Of a DNA stretch of 64,000 nt, positions 39,096-47,800 are shown piece after piece. The stretch is from NCBI RefSeq assembly GCF_016862435.1, contig NZ_BOMY01000046.1, positions 186,001-250,000 of the forward strand, written 5' to 3'. Under the pieces are notes generated by a model that had not been told where the DNA came from, made no database searches, and saw nothing but the letters and a program-made list of their open reading frames with translations. Positions within the stretch are counted from its first letter, which is position 1, and each line of letters opens with the position of its first letter. The translations under genes were made by a program, and so were the position numbers. This stretch comes from Paractinoplanes tereljensis (GTDB lineage Bacteria; Actinomycetota; Actinomycetes; Mycobacteriales; Micromonosporaceae).

Positions 39096-40580
39096 CTACA
39101 TCACCATGAGGCCCAGCATCATGCCGTCGTCCTCGTGGATCACGTTGTGGCAGTGCAGCATGTACATGTACTCGGTGTCGCTGTAGTCGGTGAACTGCAG
39201 CTTGATGACCACGGTGGTGCTGGGCGGCAGCTCGATGGTGTCGCGCAGGCCCAGGTTGGCGCCGGTGGGTGCGGCTCCGCCGATCGAGACCACCTGGAAC
39301 GGCACATCGTGCACGTGGAAGTTGTGGTAAATCGTCGTGCTGCTGTTGACAAGCGTCCACACCTCGGTGGCGCCGACCGTCGTCATGATCGCGTTGGCGT
39401 TCATGATGTCCATGGTGGTGCCCGCGACCCCGTTGATCAGGAACGTGTTGCCGCTGTTGGAGAACGTGAACTTACGCGCGGTGGCGCCGGTGGTGTCCAG
39501 GTCGGCGATGGTGTTCAGGGTGGCCGGCAGGTCGGCGGGGGTGTCCGTGCCGGTGCTGCTGATCTGGACCATCGACACCGTGTAACGGGTGCCGTTGGTG
39601 GAGCTGCGCACGGTCGCGCGCAACGTCGCGGTGGTGGTCGAGGTGAGGTCGAGGACGATCTCGGCCCGCTCGCCGGGGGTGAGGCGCAGGCTGGTCACTG
39701 ACAGCGGGGCGGCCAGTAGCCCGGCGTCGCTGGCCACCTGGGTGATGGCCGAGCCGTCCGAGAGGGCCACGGTCACGATGTCGGCGAGTGAGGCGTTCAG
39801 CAGGCGGAGCCGCACCCGGTTGTAGGCGACCTCCAGGGTGGGGGTGCTGTCGGTCGCGCTCGCGCCGTTGACCAGGAACTTCAACGTCGTGCCGGAGGCG
39901 GTGAAGCCGGCGTTGGTGGTGACGAACGCGCCGCTGGTCAGCACCCCGGTGGACTGCATGATCAGCGGGATGTCGTCGGCGCCGTACTCGGTCGGCAGCG
40001 CCGCGTTCGCCGCCGACCCGTCGTCCACGATCAGCATGCCGGCCAGCCCGAGCGCCACCTGGTCGGCGGTCGTGCCGAGGCCGTGCGGGTGGTACCAGAG
40101 GGTGCAGGCCTCGCCCTGGTTGATGGTGGTGGCGGGGGACCAGGTCGCGCCGGGCTCGATGATGTTCTGCGGTCCGCCGTCGCCGGAGGGCGCGATGTGC
40201 AGTCCGTGCCAGTGCACGGTGGTGTCCTCGTCGAGGCCGTTGGTCACCTCGAACCGGACCTGCTCGCCGTCGCTGACCAGCATGGTCGGGCCGAGCGAGG
40301 TGCCGTTGTAGCCGGCCGTGCTGACGGTCTCGCCACTGACCAGGGAGGATGTGCTGCCGCTCTGGGCGGTCAGGGCGAAGACCGAGACGCCGTCCTCGAC
40401 GGTGGCGACGAGTTGATCGGGGATCGGCAGGGTGCCGCCCGCCAGTGTTGCCGTGGTCGCCGTCTCCTCCGCGAAGGAGGTGCCGCTGGTGCCGAACTTG
40501 GCGAGAGCCGCGACGGAGGCGAGGCCGAAGGCGGCGGCCAGTGCCCGTCTTCGGGTGACGAGCTTCGGGGTGTCTGTCAT
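39096..40580 (-). CDS. Secreted multicopper oxidase (Tat substrate)
   Basis: 494 residues from ATG 40580; an ATG at 40592 adds four. The twin-arginine signal VTRRRALAAAFGLAS indicates export of the folded protein. All copper motifs are present: HWHGLH (about 120-125), WYHPHG (about 161-166), HNFHVHD (about 418-424) and HCHNVIHEDDGMM (about 475-487), giving one type 1 site with a Met axial ligand and the trinuclear cluster. Three cupredoxin domains, CotA/bilirubin-oxidase-like. It oxidises phenols or metal ions outside the cell while reducing oxygen to water. Divergent from the SGNH hydrolase. Confidence 0.92.
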   Translation of the reverse strand: MTDTPKLVTRRRALAAAFGLASVAALAKFGTSGTSFAEETATTATLAGGTLPIPDQLVATVEDGVSVFALTAQSGSTSSLVSGETVSTAGYNGTSLGPTMLVSDGEQVRFEVTNGLDEDTTVHWHGLHIAPSGDGGPQNIIEPGATWSPATTINQGEACTLWYHPHGLGTTADQVALGLAGMLIVDDGSAANAALPTEYGADDIPLIMQSTGVLTSGAFVTTNAGFTASGTTLKFLVNGASATDSTPTLEVAYNRVRLRLLNASLADIVTVALSDGSAITQVASDAGLLAAPLSVTSLRLTPGERAEIVLDLTSTTTATLRATVRSSTNGTRYTVSMVQISSTGTDTPADLPATLNTIADLDTTGATARKFTFSNSGNTFLINGVAGTTMDIMNANAIMTTVGATEVWTLVNSSTTIYHNFHVHDVPFQVVSIGGAAPTGANLGLRDTIELPPSTTVVIKLQFTDYSDTEYMYMLHCHNVIHEDDGMMLGLMVM

Positions 40581-40704
40581 GGCCGGAGACATTGGACACC
40601 GTCGTTGGCAGCGAGCTTTGCCGAACCTTTCAGTCAGCCATGTGACTGGAAGTTCGCTGTGAATTTCCGGGGCCGCATTCATCGGCTTGTGTAAATATGA
40701 CGCT

Positions 40705-42006
40705 ATGTATTCCGTCCGTCGCCGGTGGATCACGGGCCTGCTGGTTGCCCTGATCACCGTTCCCACTCTCAGCGCGGCCAACTCGGCCGGTGCCGCCAGC
40801 GGACCCACCGCCGCTCATGGTGCCGCCGGCGTCTGGTCCGCATCCCTCGAAGGCGTGCACGGCGTTTCGCCGGACGCCACCATCCGGCAGATCGCCCGGG
40901 TCTCGGTGCCCGGCAGCGGCATCCGGGTCCGTCTCGGCAACCCGTTCGGCTCGGCGCCCGTCGTCATCCGGGAGGCTTGGCTCGGCCGCCCGATCGCCCC
41001 CGGCGCGCCGAAGCTGGTCAACGACAGCAACAAACGGCTTACCTTCCGGGGTGCACGTAGCGTCACTATCCCGCCGGGACAGTCGGTAGTCAGCGACTCG
41101 GTGCCGGTCACCGTGCGGGCGCAGCAGGACGTCGCGGTCAGCATCTACGCGCCCGGCTCGCCGGTGAACGACCATACCTTCCCGCCGTTCGCCTACGACC
41201 CGCCGGCCTCCTACATCGGCACTGGTGGGAACACTGCTTCCGATCCGTCGGACGCGGCCTTCCCGGGCTATCCGGTGATTCCCGGCAACACCAGCAGTAC
41301 GGCGGTGGGCTATCACCCCGGGCAGACCTGGTGGCTGGATCTGGTCACCGTCGACCGGCCGGAGGCGAAGGGCACGTTGGTCACCCTGGGTGACTCCATT
41401 ACGGATGGTTACAACGCGTACGGGCCTCCCGGCCAGCGGTGGACCGATGTGCTCGCCGACCGGCTCAACGCGTTGCCGGCCTCGGCTCGGGTGGCCGTGG
41501 CCAACGCGGGGATCTCCGGGAACACCGTGAGCGTGCAGCCCAACCCGTACGACCCGACCGGCCAGTGCTGCGGGCCGCCGGCGCCGCAGCGGCTCGACCG
41601 GGACGTGTTCTCGGTGCCCGGCGTGCGCACGGTGCTGCTGCTCGAGGGCACGAACGACCTGGGCGGCGGCGACAACGCGCCACCGGCGTCGTCGGCGCAG
41701 GTCATCGACGCCATGCGGGGGATCGCCGACCGGGTGCACGCCCGGCACCTGCGGATCGTCGGCGCCACCGTCCTGCCGATGTGCAACGCGGCCGGCAGCA
41801 CCAAGGAGAACAACCGGCTGGCGGTGAACGAGTGGATCCGCACCAGCGGCGTCTTCGACGAGGTCCTCGACTTCGACGCGGTGCTGCGCGACCCGGCCGA
41901 CCCCACCGTGATGATCGCCGACCTGCGAAACGACTGCTACCACCCGAACGCCGCAGGTGACGCGGTCCTGGGCCGCTTCATCCCGCTCTCGGCGGTCGTT
42001 GGCTGA
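40705..42006 (+). CDS. Secreted SGNH/GDSL hydrolase
   Basis: 433 residues from ATG 40705. Signal peptide about 1-32 (RRRWITGLLVALITVPTLSAA, cleavage near AGA-AS). SGNH blocks: Ser in TLGDSITDG (about 232), Gly in NAGISGN, Asn in EGTNDLGG and the Asp/His pair in NDCYHPNAAGD near the C-terminus. The first 200 residues form a beta-rich accessory region (SASLEGVHGVSPD then NPFGSAPVVI). It is an esterase acting on acylated carbohydrates or lipids outside the cell. It ends 51 bp before the second initiator tRNA. Confidence 0.9.
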   Translation: MYSVRRRWITGLLVALITVPTLSAANSAGAASGPTAAHGAAGVWSASLEGVHGVSPDATIRQIARVSVPGSGIRVRLGNPFGSAPVVIREAWLGRPIAPGAPKLVNDSNKRLTFRGARSVTIPPGQSVVSDSVPVTVRAQQDVAVSIYAPGSPVNDHTFPPFAYDPPASYIGTGGNTASDPSDAAFPGYPVIPGNTSSTAVGYHPGQTWWLDLVTVDRPEAKGTLVTLGDSITDGYNAYGPPGQRWTDVLADRLNALPASARVAVANAGISGNTVSVQPNPYDPTGQCCGPPAPQRLDRDVFSVPGVRTVLLLEGTNDLGGGDNAPPASSAQVIDAMRGIADRVHARHLRIVGATVLPMCNAAGSTKENNRLAVNEWIRTSGVFDEVLDFDAVLRDPADPTVMIADLRNDCYHPNAAGDAVLGRFIPLSAVVG

Positions 42007-42057
42007 CCCCCCCCGCCCAACGCGCTCCACCCCGTCCATGTATGGTTTACCTACCGA

Positions 42058-42131
42058 CGCGGGGTGGAGCAGCTCGGTAGCTCGCTGGGCTCATAACCCA
42101 GAGGTCGCAGGTTCAAATCCTGTCCCCGCTA
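42058..42131 (+). tRNA. Initiator tRNA-fMet (CAT), copy 2
   Basis: Identical over all 74 nt to the copy at 27073. C1-U72 mismatch and the GGG/CCC anticodon stem as in other initiator tRNAs. Its upstream region (TATGGTTTACC) differs from that of copy 1, so the promoters are independent. Confidence 0.97.
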
Positions 42132-42142
42132 CGAGTCCGAGG

Positions 42143-42180
42143 GGCCCTCTGTTCGCGGAAAGCGCGAACCGGGGGCCTCT
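42143..42180 (+). terminator. tRNA terminator, copy 2
   Basis: Hairpin with core GTTCGC/GCGAAC where copy 1 has GTCCGC/GCGGAC: a C-to-T change is matched by G-to-A on the other arm. TCTT follows. Confidence 0.75.
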
Positions 42181-42222
42181 TCGCATTTCTGCTCCGGGGG
42201 CCGAGCCCCCGGAAGCCCCGCG

Positions 42223-42330
42223 TTGATGTGGTTGCGCCTTCGTGCTGGTTGCGCGCCGCGTTGCTGTGGTTGCGCCTTCGTGCTGGTTGCGCGCCGCGTT
42301 GCTGTGGTTGCGCCTTCGTGCTGGTTGCGC
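42223..42330 (+). repeat. 38-bp tandem repeat downstream of tRNA-fMet copy 2
   Basis: Units beginning TTGCTGTGGTTGCGCCTTCG start at 42223 (one change), 42261 and 42299; the third is truncated near 42330. It lies between the tRNA and the end of the AAA gene. The unit differs from the 27-bp repeat found at the same place after copy 1. Confidence 0.85.
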
Positions 42331-42357
42331 TGGCTGGGGTTTGCTGGTGGTGGGCTG

Positions 42358-43638
42358 TCAATGGATGAGAAGTGAGAGCAAGGGCGCGGGTACTGCCCAG
42401 ACTCGGTGGCTTGTGTCAAGAATGGTCTTGGTGGCGAGAATCCCTCGTCCGTACTTGCCTTCGATGGTGCGTGCCTCGCTACGCCAGCCGTGGTCGACCC
42501 ATTTGCTTTCCAGCGGAACCGTATTGACTGAACCAGTTGCCGACGGGACCGGCACCGGCGCGAGGTCGATTTCATTGTCGGACGCGGTTCGGGCGTACCC
42601 GATGGTGTCGCCGCTGATCCAGCGCCCCTCATCCAACTGGTCGATGGCGCGGGCCAGGCTCACGCCGAGCGTGCTCTCGGTCAACTTGGTCATGTCCGGT
42701 GTGCTCAGGCCCGCGCGTAGGCGGGAGGGCAACCACGCCAGCAGCGGGTCGGTGAGGTAGAACTTGGCTTGGGCGCCAGGGACGAGTTTGTCGCCCTCGC
42801 GCCGTGAGCAGATCAGGGCGGCGTGGCTGGCGATCAGCCGCCGCAGTCTGAGATCGAAGGCCTCTCGGCTGGCGTAACCGAGATCGTTTGCGGTCGAGGT
42901 GACGTTGAGCGGGCTGGACGCGCGGTAGGAGAGGAAGTCGAGCAGCCTCGGCAGGGACTCCGGCGCTGCGTCGGGGTCGACATCGCGGCGTAGCCAGGCG
43001 GCGAGGTCGCGCATGTAGCCGATCGAGACATCACCAGTTCGGCTGTGCTCCGCCACAGCTCGGGGGAATCCACCGCAGGTGAGGTACGCCTGCCACGCCA
43101 GGTCGTAGGCGTCGACGTCGAACGCCACCTTCTCGAGGGAGTTGGCCACGTCGGGGTCCTGAAGTCGGGACGGATCGATCGGGCTGAGGCGGTGGAGTTG
43201 CGGGCGGGCTGCAGCAAGATAGTCGCGGAAGCTCATGGGCAGTAGGAGCCGCCGGCGGCGGCCGGGTCCGCTACCGGCTCGGCCAGCCATGAGGTTGCCC
43301 TCGATGTCCTCTTTTTCGGCCCATCGGCTGCCGGTTGCCACGACGGTCTCGTCGCCCATTTCGGTGCCGTCGCGGGCGGCCTTGAGTACTGCGGACCAGC
43401 CGGTGACGGCGCTGATCTCGTCCAGCAGCCAGATTCGCGGTCGCTGTCGGTCGTTGTCGACCGACCGGGTCAGTTCGCGACCCAGAGTCAGGGCTCGGCG
43501 CAAATCCCGTTCCCTCATCCCGTCGCAGGGAAAGTGAATGATCTGCCGGGGATCGACGTCAACTCTGGCGCACAGCGAGGCGGCGGTGTCGATCAGGGTT
43601 ACCGACTTACCGATGCGCCGTGGCCCGGTGAGGACCAC
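42358..43638 (-). CDS. AAA ATPase with DUF4143-like C-terminus (N-terminus in another frame)
   Basis: 426 residues from GTG 43638, but this start falls only a few residues before Walker A (LTGPRRIGKS), so the normal N-terminal lead-in is missing. Walker B-like WLLDEISAV, the sensor VATGSRW, and a C-terminal region with GGFPRAV and the DUF4143-like AQAKFYLTDPLLAWL are clear, followed by a nuclease-like part. The lead-in is found upstream, split over two frames (see 43639-43835). Related ATPases are common in mobile or defence-like contexts, without a settled role. It is the second archaeal-type AAA gene near the right tRNA repeat. Confidence 0.75.
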   Translation of the reverse strand: MVLTGPRRIGKSVTLIDTAASLCARVDVDPRQIIHFPCDGMRERDLRRALTLGRELTRSVDNDRQRPRIWLLDEISAVTGWSAVLKAARDGTEMGDETVVATGSRWAEKEDIEGNLMAGRAGSGPGRRRRLLLPMSFRDYLAAARPQLHRLSPIDPSRLQDPDVANSLEKVAFDVDAYDLAWQAYLTCGGFPRAVAEHSRTGDVSIGYMRDLAAWLRRDVDPDAAPESLPRLLDFLSYRASSPLNVTSTANDLGYASREAFDLRLRRLIASHAALICSRREGDKLVPGAQAKFYLTDPLLAWLPSRLRAGLSTPDMTKLTESTLGVSLARAIDQLDEGRWISGDTIGYARTASDNEIDLAPVPVPSATGSVNTVPLESKWVDHGWRSEARTIEGKYGRGILATKTILDTSHRVWAVPAPLLSLLIH

Positions 43639-43835
43639 GAGCTGATCGGTGATCGGGCCGGCGGCGATGTCGTCGAGGACCTGCGGGCGAAACCCAAGAT
43701 CGTGTGTGGCGCGGTCGCGCAGCAGCCGATGGTTGACGGTCCATGCGACCGGGTCGGTTCCGGCAGCCGCCGCTCGCCACCACGGGTTCGCGTCCGTCAG
43801 AGTTCACGTATCTCGTCATCGCGCACTTCTGTCAT
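43639..43835 (-). pseudogene. Frameshifted N-terminal part of the DUF4143-like AAA ATPase
   Basis: An ATG at 43835 after GGCAGG opens MTEVRDDEIREL and hits TGA at 43797-43799. In the adjacent frame, open without a usual start codon, the text continues TDANPWWRAAAAG and runs without a stop into the ATPase. A -1 shift at CTCTG (43798-43802) would join them to EIRELLTDANPWWR, a typical family N-terminus. Either a one-base loss (or sequencing error) or programmed frameshifting. Confidence 0.6.
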
Positions 43836-44043
43836 CCTGCCGGTTCAGTCACCAAAACGGGAGGGGTTTTTGGCCTAGGCACCCGCCAGAATGGTAGGGG
43901 TACAGAGGGTTGGTAGGCGACAGAAGGGGAGGGGTAGTCATTCAGCTACTCCTGGCGGCACCCGAACGGATTCGGATTCCGGTGTTACTGGTCGGTAGTG
44001 ATTCTGTGACCACTTTCGATTTGTTTTTGATCATCATGGGGGG

Positions 44044-44823
44044 ATGCGCTGGTCTGTTGGTCTTGCGGTTGGGGTTGTGCTTGTTCCGTTGGTGGTTGCT
44101 TCGCCTGCCTCCGCCGCTAGTCAGGCGGTGGACTACGTCGCGCTTGGGGACTCCTATGCGGCCGGGACCGGATCCAGCGGTAGCGCCGACTCCTGTGGGC
44201 GGCGGGACACCTCGTACCCGGCTCGGTGGGCCGCGGCCCATGACGTTGCCTCGTATCGGCTGGTGGCCTGTGCCGCGCACACCGCCGAGGACCTGGTGAC
44301 CGAGCAGATCCCGGCGCTCGGTGCCGGCACCGACCTGGTGACCGTCACCGTGGGGGGCAACGACATCGGGTTCATCAACGCGGTGATCACCTGCGTGCTT
44401 CTCGGGGACGACAGCTGCCTCGCGGCGATGGCCGACGCCGCCTCGAAGATCGACACCGAGCTGGCCGGGCGGCTCGACCGGGCCTACGCCGCCATCCGGG
44501 CCGCCGCGCCGGGCGCCCGGGTGATCGTGCTCGGCTATCCCCGGCTGTTCGAGCTCGGCAGTTGCCCGGGCGGGCTCAGCCTGGCCAAGCGGGTGGCCAT
44601 GAACGACGTTGCCGACCGGCTCGACGCCGCGGTCGCGGCGCGGGCGGCGGCGGCCGGACTGGTCTACGCCGACGTGCGGGACGCGTTCGACGGGCATCGG
44701 GTGTGTTCGAGTGACCCGTGGCTCAACCGGGTCAACCTGTTCGCGCTCACCTCGACCTATCATCCCAACGACACGGGGTACGCCCGGGGCTATTTGGCGG
44801 AGCTTGCGAAGATCACCGGCTGA
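44044..44823 (+). CDS. Secreted SGNH/GDSL lipase-esterase
   Basis: 259 residues; the ATG directly follows GGGGGG. Signal peptide about 1-25 (VGLAVGVVLVPLVVASPASAA). Motifs: Ser in ALGDSYAAG (about 36), Gly in the ACAAHTAEDL region, Asn in VGGNDIGF and the C-terminal His in STYHPNDTGY. Six cysteines suit three disulfides, as in the Streptomyces secreted lipase of this type. It hydrolyses acyl esters outside the cell. Apart from the compact one-domain form it is unlike the SGNH enzyme at 40705. Confidence 0.92.
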   Translation: MRWSVGLAVGVVLVPLVVASPASAASQAVDYVALGDSYAAGTGSSGSADSCGRRDTSYPARWAAAHDVASYRLVACAAHTAEDLVTEQIPALGAGTDLVTVTVGGNDIGFINAVITCVLLGDDSCLAAMADAASKIDTELAGRLDRAYAAIRAAAPGARVIVLGYPRLFELGSCPGGLSLAKRVAMNDVADRLDAAVAARAAAAGLVYADVRDAFDGHRVCSSDPWLNRVNLFALTSTYHPNDTGYARGYLAELAKITG

Positions 44824-44861
44824 CTGCTCACGAATGCGGCGCTCCCGCCGATCGGATGGGT

Positions 44862-47800
44862 ATGAGTGTCGGCTTTCTCCAGCGGGAGAGCCTGCTGGCG
44901 GAAGCTTTCGTGCGCAGCCCGCTCGCGAAGGTGGTGATCACCCTCGAGACCGGCGCTCTCGGTGTGGTGGTCGAGGCGAACGCCGCCTTCGGCCGGCTGG
45001 TCGGACGGGAACGCCACGAGGTGATCGGTACCTCGTGGGCGACGCTGTGCGCCGATGAGAGCCCGCTGCCCGGAGCCGACGAGGATCTGATCGTCTGCAC
45101 GCTGCTGCGCGCGGACGGAACCCCGGTGCCGGTCTCTTGCGGTCTGGTCACGGTCAAAGACGATGCGGGTACGGCGTACGCGTTCGCCGAAGTGACCGAG
45201 AGCCGGGACGCCGATCGGGAGGCCGAGCAACTGCGCATCACCATCGGGGTGCAGCGGGAGATCACCGCGGTGGCCCGGGACCGGGATGCCGTGCTGCGCC
45301 TGATCGCCGACCGGACCCTGCAGGTGGTGCCGTCCGGGGACACCTGCGTGGTGCAGGAGCTCGACGCCGACGCGGGAGTGCTGCGATCGGTTGCCGGCTC
45401 CGGCCGGCTCGGCGACGTGGATCTGCCGCCGAGGCCGATGGACGCGTCGCTGTCCGGCATCGCGATCACCACCGGCCGCACGGTGCGCTGCGACGACACC
45501 GAGACTGATCCGCGCGCCGATCCGGGATTGGGCCGGGCGATGGACATTCGGTCAGTGGTCCTGACGCCGCTGTTCGACGTCGACGGGGCACCGTTGGGTG
45601 TCCTGTTGGTCGCCAGCCGGCAGACGAGCGCGTTCGACGACAGCGACGAGCGGTTGCTCACCCTGCTCGGTCACGCGGTCAGCGGCGCTCTGCATCATGC
45701 GGCCGTCGCCGCCGACAACTTCGCACTGCTGGACCAGACCCAGGCCGCGGTGCGTGCGCTCGCGACCGAGCAGGAGGCCACCCTCGCCGCCGTCGAGCAG
45801 CTGGTGCAGAGCGAGCGGCGGTTCGCGTCGGTGTTCGAGCACGGCCCGATCGCCAAGATCGTGGTCGGTCTCCGGGGCGAGGACCGCGGCCGGATCATGC
45901 ACGCCAACCCGGCGTTCCACGACATCTTCGGCCGTCCCACGACCGGTCCCGGCCGGATGCGGATGGCCGATCTGGTCATCGACGAGCGCGCCGGCGTGCT
46001 CGAGGAGCGCCTGGCCGACCTGGCCGAGGGCCGGGACCGGGGTGGGCAGAGCGAGGTCGAACTCCGGCGGGCCGACGGCCGGCCGGTGACCGTGTCCGCG
46101 CACACCTCGGTGATCGACGACGAGGGCCGGCCGCAGGTCGCGGTAATTCAGTTCCTCGACGTCACCGCCGCCCGGGAGGCGCAGGCCGCGCTGACCCGCA
46201 GCGAGGAGCAGTTCCGTACGGCGTTCGACGGCAGCCCGATCGGCATGTTCATCGCCGACGAACACGGCCGGATCCGGCAGGCCAGCCCGGCCGCCGTCGC
46301 CCTGACCGGCCGGACTGCCGACGAGATGGTCGAACTGTCGGCGGCCGAGCCCATTCCCGAAGAGAGCTGGCCGCCCGCCGGGGTGGCCGTCGAGCGGAAC
46401 ATCGAGCGGCCGGACGGCACCGGGGTGTGGACCCGATCGACCGTGTCGCTGATCCCGGGGCCGGACCAGAGCTCCTGGCGACTGATCCAGGTGCAGGACA
46501 TCTCCGCCGAGCGGGCCGCCGCCGACCTCGCCCACCGCCGGTTGGAGCGACTGCGGGCCACCCTGGACCTGCAGCGCGCGGTCACCGCGGTCGCCGCCGA
46601 CCGGGACGCCACGGTACGGGTGATCGCGGACCGGGCGCTCGAGGTGTTCGAGGCCGCCGACGCCGCCGGTGTCGTACTCGTCGAGGGGGCCCAGCTGCGC
46701 TGCGTCGCCGCGTCCGGCTCGCTGGCCGCCGTCACCGGCGGGGTGATCCCGGCGACCGGCTCGTTCACCGCGCTGGCGCTGGCCAACGGCGGCACCGCGG
46801 CCTGCCCGGACACCAGCACCGACGACCGGGTGGACGGCGAGGCGTGCGCCCGGCTCGGTATCCACGCCGCGATCACCGCGGCCCTGCACGCCGACAACCG
46901 GGTGATCGGCTCGCTGACCGTCACCTCCAACCGGGCGCACGGCTTCGACGACACCGACGAGCAGCACCTCGCACTGCTGGCCGACAGCCTCAGCGCCGCA
47001 CTGCGGCATGCCGACGACGCCGCCCGGAACGCCGCGCTGCTCGCCGAGCGGACCGAGGCGCTCGCCGCCCTGCAGCTCAGCGAGACCCGGTTCCGGCTGA
47101 CCTTCGACAACTCGCCGCTGGGGGTGGCCCTGGTCAGCCTCGACCCGGACAGCCGCGGCCGCTACCTGGCGGTGAACCCGGCGATGAGCGAGATCACCGG
47201 CTACCGCGCGGACGAGCTCACCGCGATGACCTACCGGGACCTCTTCGCCGACGAGGTCGGCGAGAACCCCGACGTCCCGGCCCGGGTCGAATGCCGGTAC
47301 CGGCACCGGGACGGCCACGACGTCTGGGTCGCGCTCTCCAGCGCGGTCGTGCGCGACGACGCGGGCCGCGATCTGTACGTGGTCAACCAGGTGGAGGACA
47401 TCAGCCGGCGCCGGGAAGCCGAGATCGAGCTGCGCCGGCAGGCCCGGCTGCTCGAACTGATCCCGGCCGCGGTCATCGTCCGCGACCTCGACGGCATCAT
47501 CCGGTGGTGGAACGCCGGCGCCACCGAGCTGTACGGCTGGCCGGCGTCGGAGGCGGCTGGGCAGAGCACCCACCGGTTGCTCGACACCGTCTTCCCGACC
47601 GGCACCGGCGTCGACGAACTACGCCAGCGGCTGCTGACCGACGGCCACTGGAGCGGTCAGCTCGAACACCGGACCGCGGCCGGCGGCACGGTCACCGTGG
47701 CCAGCCAGTGGGTGCTGCACCAGCCGGACGGCCGGTCGGACGCCCAGGTCCTCGAGATCAACGCCGACGTCACCGCAGCCCGGGCCGCCGAGCGGGCCCT

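Larger units (their letters stand above)
42054..42225 (+). repeat. Right copy of about 170-bp direct repeat containing tRNA-fMet
   Basis: Same content as 27069-27239: five leader bases, the tRNA, its terminator and the trailing sequence to CCCCGCGTTG. Differences are concentrated in the terminator stem, where they are compensatory, and in single bases of the tail. Confidence 0.9.

Noticed and set aside
27069..42225. Integrative element inserted at tRNA-fMet (attL/attR)
   Set aside because: No integrase, excisionase or transfer gene is seen between the repeats, and both tRNA copies are complete with their own terminators; a duplication is as likely. Kept only as a recombination-prone segment.
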